A DNA stretch of 64,000 bases from Bacillota bacterium (GTDB lineage: Bacteria; Bacillota; Bacilli; Paenibacillales; Paenibacillaceae): the NCBI GenBank assembly GCA_023386495.1, contig JAEWJS010000136.1, forward strand, positions 13,370 through 77,369, given 5' to 3'. Below, in pieces: positions 8,791-17,929 of this stretch. The notes under the pieces are model-generated. The model searched no databases, was not told the origin of the DNA, and saw only the letters and a list, made by a program, of their open reading frames with translations. Each line of letters starts with the position of its first letter. The stretch's first letter is position 1. The position numbers were made by a program, and so were the translations under genes.

Positions 8791-10953
8791 TCAGCCCCAC
8801 GCGGACAGCTCCATCTCGAACGGATTGGCGAAGTCCTCGCTAATCGGCGACACCCGGACGTTCGCGGAAGCCAGCATCGATTCGTTCAGCTCCTTGCGAA
8901 CCGTGCCTTCGTACAGATATACGCCGCTTCCGCAATCCTTGGCCGGCGCCAGACGCGTCTTCCAGATCCCGCCGTGCAGATCGCCTCCCACCGCCTCCAC
9001 GATGACATCGCGCTGTGCGATCGCTCCCAGATGGACGAACGCTTGGAAGCGCGTATCGTTCAGTCCGATTCGGGTGCTCTGCGACGATTGGACGGTCAGC
9101 TTGTTCACGCGGACTTGGTGCCAATGGTCGGATATGAAGCGCTTGAAGGCTGCCAGCCTGCCGGCATAAGCATAACCATCCTCCGCATGGCGAGCCGCCC
9201 GCTCAGCCGTCGGTTCGTACAGCCTGCGCCAATATTCGCTCACCATCCGCTGTGTATTGTACTGCGGCGCGAGCGTCCGAATGCAAGCCTTCAACTTCTC
9301 GATCCATCGAGCCGGCAGCCCGTCGGCACCCGCATCGTAATAGAGCGGGACAATCTCTTGCTCGAGCAGCGTGTAGAGCTGCTCGCCGTCACGCCGATCC
9401 CGGGACTCTGCATCGCCGTCCGTCGCGCCTTCGATCGCCCAGCCGTTCGTGCCGTCGTAGCCTTCCGCCCACCATCCGTCGAGCACGCTGCAATTCAGCA
9501 CGCCGTTCAGGGCAGCCTTCTGCCCGCTCGTGCCGCTCGCCTCCATCGGCTTCTGCGGCGTGTTCAGCCACACGTCCACGCCCTGCACGAGCGGCTTCGC
9601 GATCCTCATGTCGTAGTTCTCGACGAGGAAGATCCGTGCCTTGAACCGCTCCTGCCTCGCAATGGCCGCAAGCTCGCGAAGCACGGCCTGCCCCGGCCCG
9701 TCGGCCGGATGGGCTTTGCCGGCGAAGATCAGACAGACCGGCCGCTCAGGGTCATTCACGATGCGATCGAGCCGATCCAAGTCCCGGAATAAGAGCAGCG
9801 CCCGCTTATAAGTGGCGAACCGCCTGGCGAATCCGATGCACAGCGTCCCGTCTGCAGCCGGAATGGGCAAGCCCAGTTGCCGGATCATCTTGTCTTTGGC
9901 CCGCTTGCGAGCCTCCCATAGCTCTAGCGCAGGAATGTCGCGGACCGCAGCCCATACCCCCTCATCCGCCGCACGGCTGCTCCAGCCGTAAGGCAGGTAA
10001 CGATCGTACAGCGCTTGCATGTCGGATGCGATCCACGTCCCGGCATGCACGCCGTTCGTGATCGATTCGACGGCGATATCGTCCTTCGGAATATGCGGCG
10101 TCCACTGATGGAGCAGCTCCTTCGTCACATGCGCGTGCAGCTTGCTCACCCCGTTCACCTTGGAAGACAGGCGAATGGCCAGCCGCGTCATGTTGAAGAC
10201 ATCGCCCATGCGGCCCAATGCCAACGCCTGTTCGCGGCTGGCTCCCATCTGCCAATAGAAGTCACCGAGGTAGCGATCGATCATGGCGATCGGGAAGACG
10301 TCATGTCCCGCCGGTACGGGGGTGTGCGTCGTGAATACGGTTGCGGACTTCACGAGCTCGAGCGCAGTCTCGTAAGACACGCCTTCCGCCGACAAGCGGC
10401 GAATGCGTTCCCAGCCGAGGAAGGCGGAATGGCCTTCATTCATATGCCAGACCGCTGGTTGGACGGCCAATGCCTCCAAGAGCCGCGCGCCGCCGATGCC
10501 GAGAATGATCTCTTGGCTGATGCGAAGCTCGGGATCGCTCGGATACAGGTTATCGGTCAACCTCCGATCGGCCTCGCTATTCTGCTCCACGTCCGAGCTC
10601 AGCAGATAGACCGTGACCGCACCGACACGGACCGACCATGCCCGCAGCGCTACGCGTCGACCCGCGATCGGAACGTCGATCACTAGCCGCTCGCCGTCCT
10701 GCCCCAATACGGGCTCGACGGGAGCTTGCGCGAGATCGATGCTCGGATACCGATGCTCCTGCGTTCCGTCTGCGCGGATATGCTGTTCGAAGTATCCATG
10801 CTTATATAGGATTCCTACGCCAACCAGCGGAAGGTTCAAATCTGCCGCTGCTTTGACATGATCGCCTGCCAGCACGCCCAAACCGCCAGAATAGATAGGC
10901 AAATCTTCAGTAAGGCCGAATTCGGCCGAAAAATAAGCTGTAACGGAAGACAT
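8791..10953 (-). CDS. glgP: Alpha-glucan phosphorylase, GT35
   Basis: This 720-residue enzyme cleaves alpha-1,4-glucans with phosphate to give glucose-1-phosphate, using pyridoxal phosphate. It belongs to the shorter bacterial branch that begins AYFSAEFGL and has IYSGGLGVLAGDH near residue 20. The PLP region reads EASGTSGQKAALNG, where Lys should form the Schiff base, and the active-site stretch NCSVLDGWWAEGYDGTNGW follows. The ATG at 10953 has GGAGGTG at ideal distance; the open frame upstream to 11013 is not used. No other glycogen genes are near; the only neighbours are GH51 downstream and a divergent LysR gene. Confidence 0.93.
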   Translation of the reverse strand: MSSVTAYFSAEFGLTEDLPIYSGGLGVLAGDHVKAAADLNLPLVGVGILYKHGYFEQHIRADGTQEHRYPSIDLAQAPVEPVLGQDGERLVIDVPIAGRRVALRAWSVRVGAVTVYLLSSDVEQNSEADRRLTDNLYPSDPELRISQEIILGIGGARLLEALAVQPAVWHMNEGHSAFLGWERIRRLSAEGVSYETALELVKSATVFTTHTPVPAGHDVFPIAMIDRYLGDFYWQMGASREQALALGRMGDVFNMTRLAIRLSSKVNGVSKLHAHVTKELLHQWTPHIPKDDIAVESITNGVHAGTWIASDMQALYDRYLPYGWSSRAADEGVWAAVRDIPALELWEARKRAKDKMIRQLGLPIPAADGTLCIGFARRFATYKRALLLFRDLDRLDRIVNDPERPVCLIFAGKAHPADGPGQAVLRELAAIARQERFKARIFLVENYDMRIAKPLVQGVDVWLNTPQKPMEASGTSGQKAALNGVLNCSVLDGWWAEGYDGTNGWAIEGATDGDAESRDRRDGEQLYTLLEQEIVPLYYDAGADGLPARWIEKLKACIRTLAPQYNTQRMVSEYWRRLYEPTAERAARHAEDGYAYAGRLAAFKRFISDHWHQVRVNKLTVQSSQSTRIGLNDTRFQAFVHLGAIAQRDVIVEAVGGDLHGGIWKTRLAPAKDCGSGVYLYEGTVRKELNESMLASANVRVSPISEDFANPFEMELSAWG

Positions 10954-11090
10954 GTCTTCACCTCCGAAATTCCTGTCGTCCAATCGGACGCCTACCCGCG
11001 ATAACCGCTTCATCCGGGCCCATATACCATATGCTGGCAGGCTCGCACTGTGCGTCGAAAACTGCCGTACTTATCCTATGTGGCCAGCGC

Positions 11091-11150
11091 CTTGTCTAAC
11101 GACAAGACAAGCACGCAGGAACAGGTAAGAAAGTCTACTAGTATCTAGTA
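11091..11150. promoter_or_regulatory. Palindromes between glgP and the LysR gene
   Basis: Two perfect inverted repeats lie in this 270-base divergent region: CTTGTC-TAAC-GACAAG (11091-11106) and TACTAG-TAT-CTAGTA (11136-11150). Short AT-rich dyads like the second are typical binding sites of LysR proteins, so autoregulation and control of glgP are plausible. This is inference; no promoter hexamers are unambiguous. Confidence 0.45.
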
Positions 11151-11223
11151 CAATTCCCCAGTATAATGGTAGCATCATCATACATGTAATGGATATACAG
11201 GGCGGGAGGCATAGAAATTATCT

Positions 11224-12102
11224 ATGATCAATTATGAGCTCTATAAAGTATTCTACTTAGCCGCGAAGACGGGAAGCTTGACGCAGGCCGCGAAGGCGCT
11301 GTTCCTGACCCAGCCGAGCGTCAGCCATGCCATTAAGCAGCTGGAGGATGGCTTCGGCGTCACGCTTTTCGTGCGGAATTCGAAGGGCGTCTCCCTGACG
11401 CGCGAAGGCGCGGTTCTCTATTCCTATATCGAGCAGGCCCATAGCTTCATTACGATGGCCGAGGAGAAAATGGCGCAGATGCGCAATCTCGACAGCGGCG
11501 AGCTGCGCATCGGCGGCAGCGACTCGCTGTTCAAGCATTATCTGCTTCCCTATCTCGAATCCTATAACCAGCGTTACCCCCATGTCGCGATTCAACTGAT
11601 TCACGGCACGACGCCGGAGATGATCGGACACTTGAAGGAGGGGAAAATCGATCTCGGCGTCGTGCGCATGCCGATCAGCGATCCGCAATTGGACGTAAGA
11701 GAGGGCATCCAGCTGCAGGACTGCTTCGTAGCGGGCTCTCGTTATTCCGAGCTGCAGGGCGTCACGCTCTCGATGGAGAAGCTGCTGGAGTACCCGATCA
11801 TTCTGTTCTCCCGCAACAGCCGCGCACGAATGGCCGTAACCGACTTATTTCGCAGCTACGGCCATGTGCTGAAGCCCGAAATCGAGCTCGGCAGCGTCTC
11901 GCTCTTGATCGAATTCGCGCGCAAGGGGCTCGGCATTGCGTTCGTGACGCGGGAATTCGCGGCCAAGGAGCTCGAAGAGGGCTCGCTGTTCGAGATTCAG
12001 CTTGACGTCGCGCTGCCGCCTTCCCAAGTCGGCATCATGACGCTGCGCGGCATCCCGCTCTCGCAAGCCGCCAGCAAATTCATCGACCTGATCGAGGCAT
12101 GA
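11224..12102 (+). CDS. LysR-family transcriptional regulator
   Basis: A 292-residue regulator with an N-terminal winged helix-turn-helix (residues 3-62, TQAAKALFLTQPSVSHAIKQLE) and a C-terminal periplasmic-binding-like effector domain from about 90. It is expected to bind DNA as a tetramer and respond to a small molecule. It is transcribed away from glgP, with dyads in the shared region that may be its operators. An in-frame stop 12 bases upstream fixes the start near ATG 11224, although GGGAGG is 14 bases away, longer than usual. The effector is unknown. Confidence 0.92.
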   Translation: MINYELYKVFYLAAKTGSLTQAAKALFLTQPSVSHAIKQLEDGFGVTLFVRNSKGVSLTREGAVLYSYIEQAHSFITMAEEKMAQMRNLDSGELRIGGSDSLFKHYLLPYLESYNQRYPHVAIQLIHGTTPEMIGHLKEGKIDLGVVRMPISDPQLDVREGIQLQDCFVAGSRYSELQGVTLSMEKLLEYPIILFSRNSRARMAVTDLFRSYGHVLKPEIELGSVSLLIEFARKGLGIAFVTREFAAKELEEGSLFEIQLDVALPPSQVGIMTLRGIPLSQAASKFIDLIEA

Positions 12103-12117
12103 TCACAATCGAACCTA

Positions 12118-13272
12118 TTAATAATCGGCATGGCGAACGACCGATTTATACATCCCGCTCTGCGACACCTTCATATTGACTTTCACTTCACCAAGCTTGA
12201 TGTCGATGTCCTGGCGCTCGCCATTGCGGGTTAGCAGGCTCCATGCGCGAAAATGATCATGATAGAGGCGATACTCCCCACGGTAGACGTCCACCCTTTT
12301 ACGCTTGGCGTACTCGAAGGTCTCCTTGATCTGTGTCCTTATCTTCTCCTCCGCTAGCTTCTGAAGCTTCTCGAGCTCTATCGGCTCTTGGAGCTCAGAG
12401 ATTAGACTTCTGACCCGAATCTCCAGGTCCAGTACGATCGCCCCATCCGCCGCGCGAGCCTTGCTGGTATGCTTCGACCGATCCACCGTCAGCTGGGCAA
12501 GCCTGCGCTTGCCCTCGTAGATCGGAAGCTGAATGGCCTCAGCATCGCTGTCTAGCCATTGCAGCCCCAACAGATGCGTGAGGTCAATCTGGGTCACGTC
12601 ATTGCCTTCCTCGATCAAGAATAGACCGTTCATGAGCATCTTGGAATCCGGTTTTCCGTCCTTCTTCCACACTTTCCGATCGATGCCCAGCGCCGGCAGC
12701 AGCACGGTTCGGCCAGGTTCCCGCGTATCTGCAATGAACCGGTTCAGCTGAATCGGCTTCGGAAAAGATCGCTGCTCATAATTGCCCTCCGGCTCGTTCA
12801 GGATGGTGGAGAGCGGTGACAGGTGGAAGAACGGCACCGTGTTGAACAACGTCTCAATCGGCTCATTCGTCCCGTACACCCATTGCGTATAGCGCATGCC
12901 GCGATAGCGGACCAACGGCTCGATGATCTCGTCGACTCCCTGACGGAGCGCAGCCTCCGTGAATACGAATGAAGAGACATGCCCCCAGAAGACGAGCTGT
13001 TGAGCCGTATCGTAGAGGGACGCCATCGCTTGTTTCATGGAGCTGCCTTTGCCCTCGCCTACCCAGATCGATGCTTTGGTCCCGCCTCCGCCCTCTTGTT
13101 TGGCCACGTTGGCGAAGTCCAGCATCTGCGCATAGATCCGGTATTCGCCTTCCGTGTAATCGAAGCCGAGTGAGACGACATAGTTCACGTCCTGGATCGT
13201 CTTCGAATCCCAGCAGCCGGGCAGCATCAGCAGCATGGCCGACAACCCTATGACGGCAAAGCATCTTCTCAT
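12118..13272 (-). CDS. Spore germination lipoprotein, GerC family
   Basis: The 384-residue C subunit of a GerA-type nutrient receptor. It has a signal peptide with lipobox LPGC (Cys20) followed by WDSKTIQDVNYVVSLGFD, the standard start of the Ger(x)C family, and would be lipid-anchored on the outer face of the spore inner membrane. Its start overlaps the end of the A subunit gene by four bases (ATGA), which implies coupled translation. It is the last gene of the three-gene operon and ends 16 bases from the convergent LysR gene, with no obvious terminator between them. Confidence 0.95.
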   Translation of the reverse strand: MRRCFAVIGLSAMLLMLPGCWDSKTIQDVNYVVSLGFDYTEGEYRIYAQMLDFANVAKQEGGGGTKASIWVGEGKGSSMKQAMASLYDTAQQLVFWGHVSSFVFTEAALRQGVDEIIEPLVRYRGMRYTQWVYGTNEPIETLFNTVPFFHLSPLSTILNEPEGNYEQRSFPKPIQLNRFIADTREPGRTVLLPALGIDRKVWKKDGKPDSKMLMNGLFLIEEGNDVTQIDLTHLLGLQWLDSDAEAIQLPIYEGKRRLAQLTVDRSKHTSKARAADGAIVLDLEIRVRSLISELQEPIELEKLQKLAEEKIRTQIKETFEYAKRKRVDVYRGEYRLYHDHFRAWSLLTRNGERQDIDIKLGEVKVNMKVSQSGMYKSVVRHADY

Positions 13273-14723
13273 TGGCCCCGCCCCTTCTGGGTAGGATCGC
13301 GCGGTTTCAGGAAGGACGAACGTTTACGCTGCCTTCTCCACGGGAACACTTGTAAACCCCGCAATAGTGCCTGACCGCTGAATGGCGATATCGGGGACAG
13401 ATACGGAACGCCGAACGAGGTTAACGTTGCGAGATAGAGCAAGAGCCCGAGCGCCGATAGGATGAGCCCATAGATACCGAACACAGCGGACATCGCCAGC
13501 ACTGCAATGCGGATCACCGTAACGGAGCCGACCAGCGTCTGGTTCACGAGCGTAAAGGTAGCGACCGTCGATATGCCCACCACGACCAGCGTCGACGGCG
13601 ACGTAATGCCTGCGCGAATCGCCGCATCCCCGATGATGAGTCCGCCCACGACCGCTACGGTCTGACCGACCGCCTTCGGCAGCCGGACGCCGGCCTCCCG
13701 GAACACCTCGAACAATGCCAGCATGAGGAAAAAGTCGATCGAGCCGCTCAGCGGCAGTCCGAGGCGCGAACTGGTGATGGTCGCGAGCAGCGGGAACGGG
13801 ATCTGGTCCAATTGGAAGGCCGATACCGCAACATAGAGACCTGGCAGGTAGATGGCCAGCAGCAGACCGGCTAGTCGAAGCAGCCGCTCCAGCGCGACAT
13901 AATAAAAAGGCAGATGCGCGTCCTCGGGCGATTTGAGCTGGAACAATAAATTCCCCGGGCCGATCAGCACCATGGGCGAGCCCTCCAGCAGGACGACGAA
14001 GCGGCCGTTCAGCAGACTGTCGACCGCATGGTCGGGCCTGCCTACGTAATCAATCAGCGGGAACAGCGCATGAGGGGAATCGGATAACGTCTCCTCCAGC
14101 TGGGAAATGCTCGTCACGCCGTCGACATCAAGCTTGTTCAGCCGCTTCCTTGCCTCCTCGATGAAAGCGGGATTCGTAATATCCTTCACATACAAGAGAT
14201 GAACGGCCGAGCGGCTTCTGCGTCCCAGCACCAGCTTCTCGTTCACGAGCGACAGGTCTTTCAACCGCTTGCGAATGAGAGCCGCATTAATCGCCGCATC
14301 TTCCGTGAATGCGTCTCGAGGCCCCTTAATCGAAATCTCCGTGCTGGACTCCTCCGGCTTGCGCTGCGGGGTGTTCGCGATATTAACGGCATAGAGCAGT
14401 TGCACGCCCGGGAAGAGCAGCAGCAGATCACCCGAGAATACGCTTGACGCCAATTCCTCGATATCGGTGAGATCCGCGACCGCCCGCACCTCCAGCACGC
14501 TCTCCAGTTCCTGCGCGAGCCGCTTAGGATCGGTACCCGTCAGCTTATCCCTAATCGTGTCCAACTGCGGATAGATCGAGCCGTTGATCTGCTTGTGGTC
14601 TACCATTCCTGTGCAATAGACCATGACGACTTCCAAGCCGTCCTCTGCCCCTCCCAGCCTGCTCGCCTTCACGGCCACATCGTCCGCATCCGCGAAAACC
14701 TCGCGCAGCAGCGCTTCGTTCAT
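13269..14723 (-). CDS. Spore germination protein, GerA family (A subunit)
   Basis: A 484-residue membrane subunit of a germinant receptor. The soluble N-terminal half (about 1-250) contains typical GerA signatures such as GLEVVMVYCTGMVD and DRSAVHLLYV-like KDITNP; the C-terminal half has five to six hydrophobic segments, with the conserved LPGLYVAVSAFQLDQIPFPLL region. With the B and C subunits it senses nutrients and triggers ion release in dormant spores. It starts 15 bases after the B gene with GGAGGGA. The nutrient recognised cannot be read from sequence. Confidence 0.95.
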   Translation of the reverse strand: MNEALLREVFADADDVAVKASRLGGAEDGLEVVMVYCTGMVDHKQINGSIYPQLDTIRDKLTGTDPKRLAQELESVLEVRAVADLTDIEELASSVFSGDLLLLFPGVQLLYAVNIANTPQRKPEESSTEISIKGPRDAFTEDAAINAALIRKRLKDLSLVNEKLVLGRRSRSAVHLLYVKDITNPAFIEEARKRLNKLDVDGVTSISQLEETLSDSPHALFPLIDYVGRPDHAVDSLLNGRFVVLLEGSPMVLIGPGNLLFQLKSPEDAHLPFYYVALERLLRLAGLLLAIYLPGLYVAVSAFQLDQIPFPLLATITSSRLGLPLSGSIDFFLMLALFEVFREAGVRLPKAVGQTVAVVGGLIIGDAAIRAGITSPSTLVVVGISTVATFTLVNQTLVGSVTVIRIAVLAMSAVFGIYGLILSALGLLLYLATLTSFGVPYLSPISPFSGQALLRGLQVFPWRRQRKRSSFLKPRDPTQKGRGQ

Positions 14724-14738
14724 GCTTCGTCCCTCCTG

Positions 14739-15824
14739 TCATTGCGATTGTAGCTTTCCGAATCTGGCCATGATCGCCAAGACCACCAGCAGCATAGCGC
14801 CAAACAGAATCGAGATGTAGGGAATCACGGTCTGCAGCAATCGATACAGCAAGATATCGTTGATCGGGACGGCGAGGAATACCAATCCGATCGCGATAAG
14901 CAACAACACGAGAACGAATCGCCGGGTGCGAACCGATCGACCGGAAGGAAGATCGAGAATGAGGAACATCAGGAACGATATCCGTATGAATGCGCCGGAC
15001 AGCCATTGGAAGATGGAGAACGCATCGAGATGGGTAACGAATCGGCCCAGCGTGACCATTCGCCACTGCTCGAATGCCGGGTAGCGAAGGTCGGCAGCCT
15101 CGAAGGGGCCGAAGATCGCGATTGCGCCGGCCAGCGGTCCGACCGTCAGTCCGATCAGCAGGACAGTTACGAGCAGCAGTCCTCTAGCGCGCATCGGCGT
15201 CTTCAGATGATGCTGCAGGAAGAGCAGCAGCACAAGCTCCGTAATGCCGGACAATGCGATGAAAGCCGCATTGCCCAGCGGCTTGAATCCATGCGTGAAT
15301 AGCGGGAAGAGGAGGGAGTAATCCTTATGTTGGAAGTTCGCGCTCATCACGAATAGTCCGAGGATGGCGACGATCGGCAGCAATAAGCCGGAGCAGATCG
15401 CGATCGCTCGAATGCCGGCTTGTGCGCTGCAAGCGCATAGCACAGTCAACACGAATGCAATCGCGATGACTGGCGTGTTGGGCAGGTAGGCGATATGCGC
15501 CCAATTGCTCGTATCCTTCAGCGTCACGATCAACGACAGAAAGGCATAGAGCGAGACCATGCCGCCGATCGCCCAAGCGGCAAACCTGCCGAATCGCGTG
15601 CGGATTGTGGCAACCAGGTTCACGTCCCGCGTCTTGCGGGCAACGTACGCGACGAGCGGCGCGAAGAGGCACGCTGGAATGACCGTCAGCATGGCGCCTG
15701 CCCAAGCATCCCGCTTGGCAAGGGAGAGCAGGACGGGAATCAGCTCGACATGGTTCATCAGGCCGATCGACAGCAGCGTGATCAGGTAAGCTTGGAGTGC
15801 GGTGATGCGGATCGAGTTGTCCAT
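14739..15824 (-). CDS. Spore germination protein, GerB family (B subunit)
   Basis: A 361-residue integral membrane protein of the APC superfamily with about ten hydrophobic segments, as in GerAB. It begins ITALQAYLITLLSIGLMNHVELIPVLL, typical of the family, and is thought to hold the nutrient-binding site of the receptor. It is the first gene of the operon, so the order here is B-A-C rather than the A-B-C of B. subtilis gerA. Expression in the forespore from a sigma-G promoter would be expected, but I cannot define one with confidence. Confidence 0.94.
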   Translation of the reverse strand: MDNSIRITALQAYLITLLSIGLMNHVELIPVLLSLAKRDAWAGAMLTVIPACLFAPLVAYVARKTRDVNLVATIRTRFGRFAAWAIGGMVSLYAFLSLIVTLKDTSNWAHIAYLPNTPVIAIAFVLTVLCACSAQAGIRAIAICSGLLLPIVAILGLFVMSANFQHKDYSLLFPLFTHGFKPLGNAAFIALSGITELVLLLFLQHHLKTPMRARGLLLVTVLLIGLTVGPLAGAIAIFGPFEAADLRYPAFEQWRMVTLGRFVTHLDAFSIFQWLSGAFIRISFLMFLILDLPSGRSVRTRRFVLVLLLIAIGLVFLAVPINDILLYRLLQTVIPYISILFGAMLLVVLAIMARFGKLQSQ

Positions 15825-15897
15825 AGCGGCATCCCCTCGCCTGACAGTTGTGGATAAAATTACTATGTACTGCGCCGGTTCGAATTATGCGGACAGC

Positions 15898-15929
15898 GAA
15901 GAAGCGCACCTTGTAAGGTACGCTTCTTC
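15898..15929. terminator. Hairpin between the SDR gene and the ger operon
   Basis: Fifteen-base arms (15898-15912, 15915-15929) with one mismatch and a two-base loop. There is no long T run on the minus strand, so it is a possible terminator of the SDR gene at best. Confidence 0.5.
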
Positions 15930-15948
15930 TCTTCATGCATGATGACTA

Positions 15949-16818
15949 TTAAGCCTGCTTGATTCCCGCGACAACCTGCTTCAGGCCTTCGGCGACCGGC
16001 GTTGCCGGACGACCTAGCAGACGCTCGAAATCGCCGCTGACGATCGCAAGCGCGCCTTCCCGAATGCCGGTCTGGATGCCTACGAGCAGCGGGAGGACGA
16101 ACTCCGGTACGCCCGCGCCTCTCATAATGTCGGCGTAAGTCGCATCATCGACATGCTGGACGGCCACTTCCTTGCCGAGCACTGCCCCTAACGCGTCTGC
16201 GAATTCATCCTGCGTCAGCAGCTTGCCGGACAGCTCGTAGGTCGTGTTGTCGTGCCCATTACCAGCCAGTACGGCAGCCGCCGCCTCCGCATAATCTTGG
16301 CGAAGCGCCCAGCCTACCTTGCCTGAACCGGCAGACGTCACCCAAGGCGCGCCTGCGAGGACGCCTTGAATGCTGCCGGCCTCGTTCTCCAGATACCAGT
16401 TATTGCGGAGGAACGCGTACGGAATGCCGGTCTTCCGAATCGCTTCTTCCGTGTGCTTGTGCACGGGCGCCAGGATCAGCGTGCTGTCGGCTGCATTGGA
16501 TGCGCTCGTGTAGGCGATGAACCCTACCTTCGCCCTGGCGGCCGCATCCACGGCATTCGTATGCTGGCGAATCCGCGTCTCGTTATCGCCGTCCGCCGAT
16601 ATGAGCAAGAGGCGATCGATCCCGGCGAAGGCGGTATCCAGCGTGGCCGGATGATCGAAGTCGCCATGCCTTACTTCAACGCCGCGTGCCGCCAGATGAG
16701 CGGCTCGCTCCGGATTGCGCACGCTTACCGCCAGTTGATCAGCCGGAACCGTGCGCAGCAGCGCCTCCACAACGCCTGCGCCCAGCTTCCCTGTTGCCCC
16801 TGTGACTAGTATTTTCAT
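15949..16818 (-). CDS. NmrA-like SDR / NAD(P)H:quinone oxidoreductase type 2
   Basis: A 289-residue atypical short-chain dehydrogenase with the nucleotide-binding motif VTGATGKLGAGVVEALL at residues 4-20. The overall pattern (SVRNPERAAHLAARGVEVRHGDFDHP) matches the QorB/YtfG quinone reductases and YwnB-like proteins, which reduce quinones or sense NADPH. The ATG at 16818 lies six bases after GGAGGGG; a more upstream ATG overlaps that site. Directly upstream is a perfect TTGTAA-N9-TTACAA dyad and then an Rrf2 regulator gene with the same dyad, so it is probably induced by a redox or electrophile signal through that regulator. Confidence 0.88.
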   Translation of the reverse strand: MKILVTGATGKLGAGVVEALLRTVPADQLAVSVRNPERAAHLAARGVEVRHGDFDHPATLDTAFAGIDRLLLISADGDNETRIRQHTNAVDAAARAKVGFIAYTSASNAADSTLILAPVHKHTEEAIRKTGIPYAFLRNNWYLENEAGSIQGVLAGAPWVTSAGSGKVGWALRQDYAEAAAAVLAGNGHDNTTYELSGKLLTQDEFADALGAVLGKEVAVQHVDDATYADIMRGAGVPEFVLPLLVGIQTGIREGALAIVSGDFERLLGRPATPVAEGLKQVVAGIKQA

Positions 16819-16849
16819 CAAATTCCCCTCCATGATTGCATATTGGTTC

Positions 16850-16876
16850 TTGTTGTAATAGTCTCAGTTACAACAA
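16850..16876. promoter_or_regulatory. Rrf2-type operator upstream of the SDR gene
   Basis: Perfect nine-base arms TTGTTGTAA and TTACAACAA around nine bases. The core TTGTAA-N9-TTACAA is the same, with the same spacing, as the dyad in front of the Rrf2 gene at 17344, which marks the SDR gene as a likely regulon member. Confidence 0.75.
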
Positions 16877-16910
16877 GCGTATGAAGAGAGGCTCGTCTCC
16901 TTCGCCTCGA

Positions 16911-17333
16911 TTATCGAAATTTCGCCGTCAACTGGCTGATTGTGGTCTGGGCAAGCCGCTGCTCCATGGCCGACTGCGCTTCGCTCAACTCGGCTTGCAG
17001 CACATCCTCGATGTTCCGGCCCACCGGACATTGCGGGTTGGGCGCGTCATGGATGCGGAACAGCCGCTTCTCTTCGGCTGCGTTCACGGCTCGATACACA
17101 TCGAGCAGCGTAATGTCAGCGGCACTCCGCTTCAGCGACGAGCCGCCTACGCCGGCACGAACGTCAATGAGCCCCGCCCTCTTCAGCATCCCCATCATTC
17201 GTCGTATAATAGCAGGGTTCGTATTCACGCTCCCCGCGATATAGTCCCCCGTGCATGCTTGTGCGCTTGTGGCTATGAGCGTTAGAATATGGACAGCTAT
17301 GGACAAGCGCGCGCTAATCTGCGTCATCGTCAT
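16911..17333 (-). CDS. Rrf2-family transcriptional regulator (YwnA-like)
   Basis: A 140-residue repressor with the Rrf2 winged helix (ISARLSIAVHILTLIA at 6-21, then SVNTNPAIIRRMMGMLKRAGLI). It keeps a single cysteine in NPQCPVG in the dimerisation half rather than the three-Cys Fe-S cluster of IscR, so it resembles YwnA-type thiol or redox sensors. The ribosome site is GGTGGTG. A TTGTAA-N9-TTACAA dyad just upstream suggests autorepression and a copy precedes the downstream SDR gene on the same strand. Confidence 0.9.
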   Translation of the reverse strand: MTMTQISARLSIAVHILTLIATSAQACTGDYIAGSVNTNPAIIRRMMGMLKRAGLIDVRAGVGGSSLKRSAADITLLDVYRAVNAAEEKRLFRIHDAPNPQCPVGRNIEDVLQAELSEAQSAMEQRLAQTTISQLTAKFR

Positions 17334-17343
17334 ATCACCACCG

Positions 17344-17364
17344 TTGTAATCATTATAGTTACAA
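17344..17364. promoter_or_regulatory. Rrf2-type operator upstream of the Rrf2 gene
   Basis: TTGTAA (17344-17349) and TTACAA (17359-17364) with nine bases between; flanking bases extend the dyad to nearly nine-base arms (one mismatch). Same half-sites and spacing as the site at 16850-16876. Confidence 0.75.
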
Positions 17365-17417
17365 TGGCGTCAACGTGTCAAATCACCCAACAGCGAAGCT
17401 AGAGAGGAATGAAGAAC

Positions 17418-17849
17418 GTGGAAGCCCAAGTCATCACCAATGAACGAGACTATGCGAAGGCCATGCAGATCAGGCAAGCGGTATTCTGCGACGAGCAGGG
17501 CGTGGCCGTTGAAGTGGAGATCGATGAGCATGACGGCCTGCACGGCCCTTGCCAGCATGTCCTGGTCACGCACGATGGACAAGCCGCAGGTACCGGCAGG
17601 CTGCGAGTCGTCGACGGCGTCGGCAAGCTGGAGCGCATCTGCGTGCTGGCGCCCATGCGCAAATACGGCGTCGGCCGGGTCGTCATGGAAGCGCTGGAGC
17701 GGATCGCAGCCGAGCGAGGGCTGACGAAGCTGAAGCTGCACGGCCAGACGCAGGCCGAAGGATTCTACCGCAAGCTTGGGTACAAGACGTCGAGCGACGT
17801 CTTCATGGAAGAGGGCATCCCGCACGTCGTGATGACCAAGGAGCTGTAG
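17418..17849 (+). CDS. GNAT-family N-acetyltransferase (YjcF-like)
   Basis: A GNAT acetyltransferase of about 143 residues, close in layout to B. subtilis YjcF and E. coli ElaA. It starts with IRQAVFCDEQGV, has the acceptor strand TGRLRVVDG, the acetyl-CoA loop ICVLAPMRKYGVGRVVMEAL, and ends with the Tyr motif EGFYRKLGYKT. It should move an acetyl group from acetyl-CoA to an unknown amine. AGAGAGGA abuts the ATG at 17409 with no spacing, whereas the in-frame GTG at 17418 lies nine bases after it, so I prefer GTG; the longer form adds three residues. Single gene, divergent from the Rrf2 gene. Confidence 0.88.
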   Translation: MEAQVITNERDYAKAMQIRQAVFCDEQGVAVEVEIDEHDGLHGPCQHVLVTHDGQAAGTGRLRVVDGVGKLERICVLAPMRKYGVGRVVMEALERIAAERGLTKLKLHGQTQAEGFYRKLGYKTSSDVFMEEGIPHVVMTKEL

Positions 17850-17929
17850 CGCTTATTCGGTAACTGAGCCGCGCACCGCGACAGCTGCGGTCGAGGACGG
17901 GGACGGAACTTCGCGCGAATTAATGTTCA

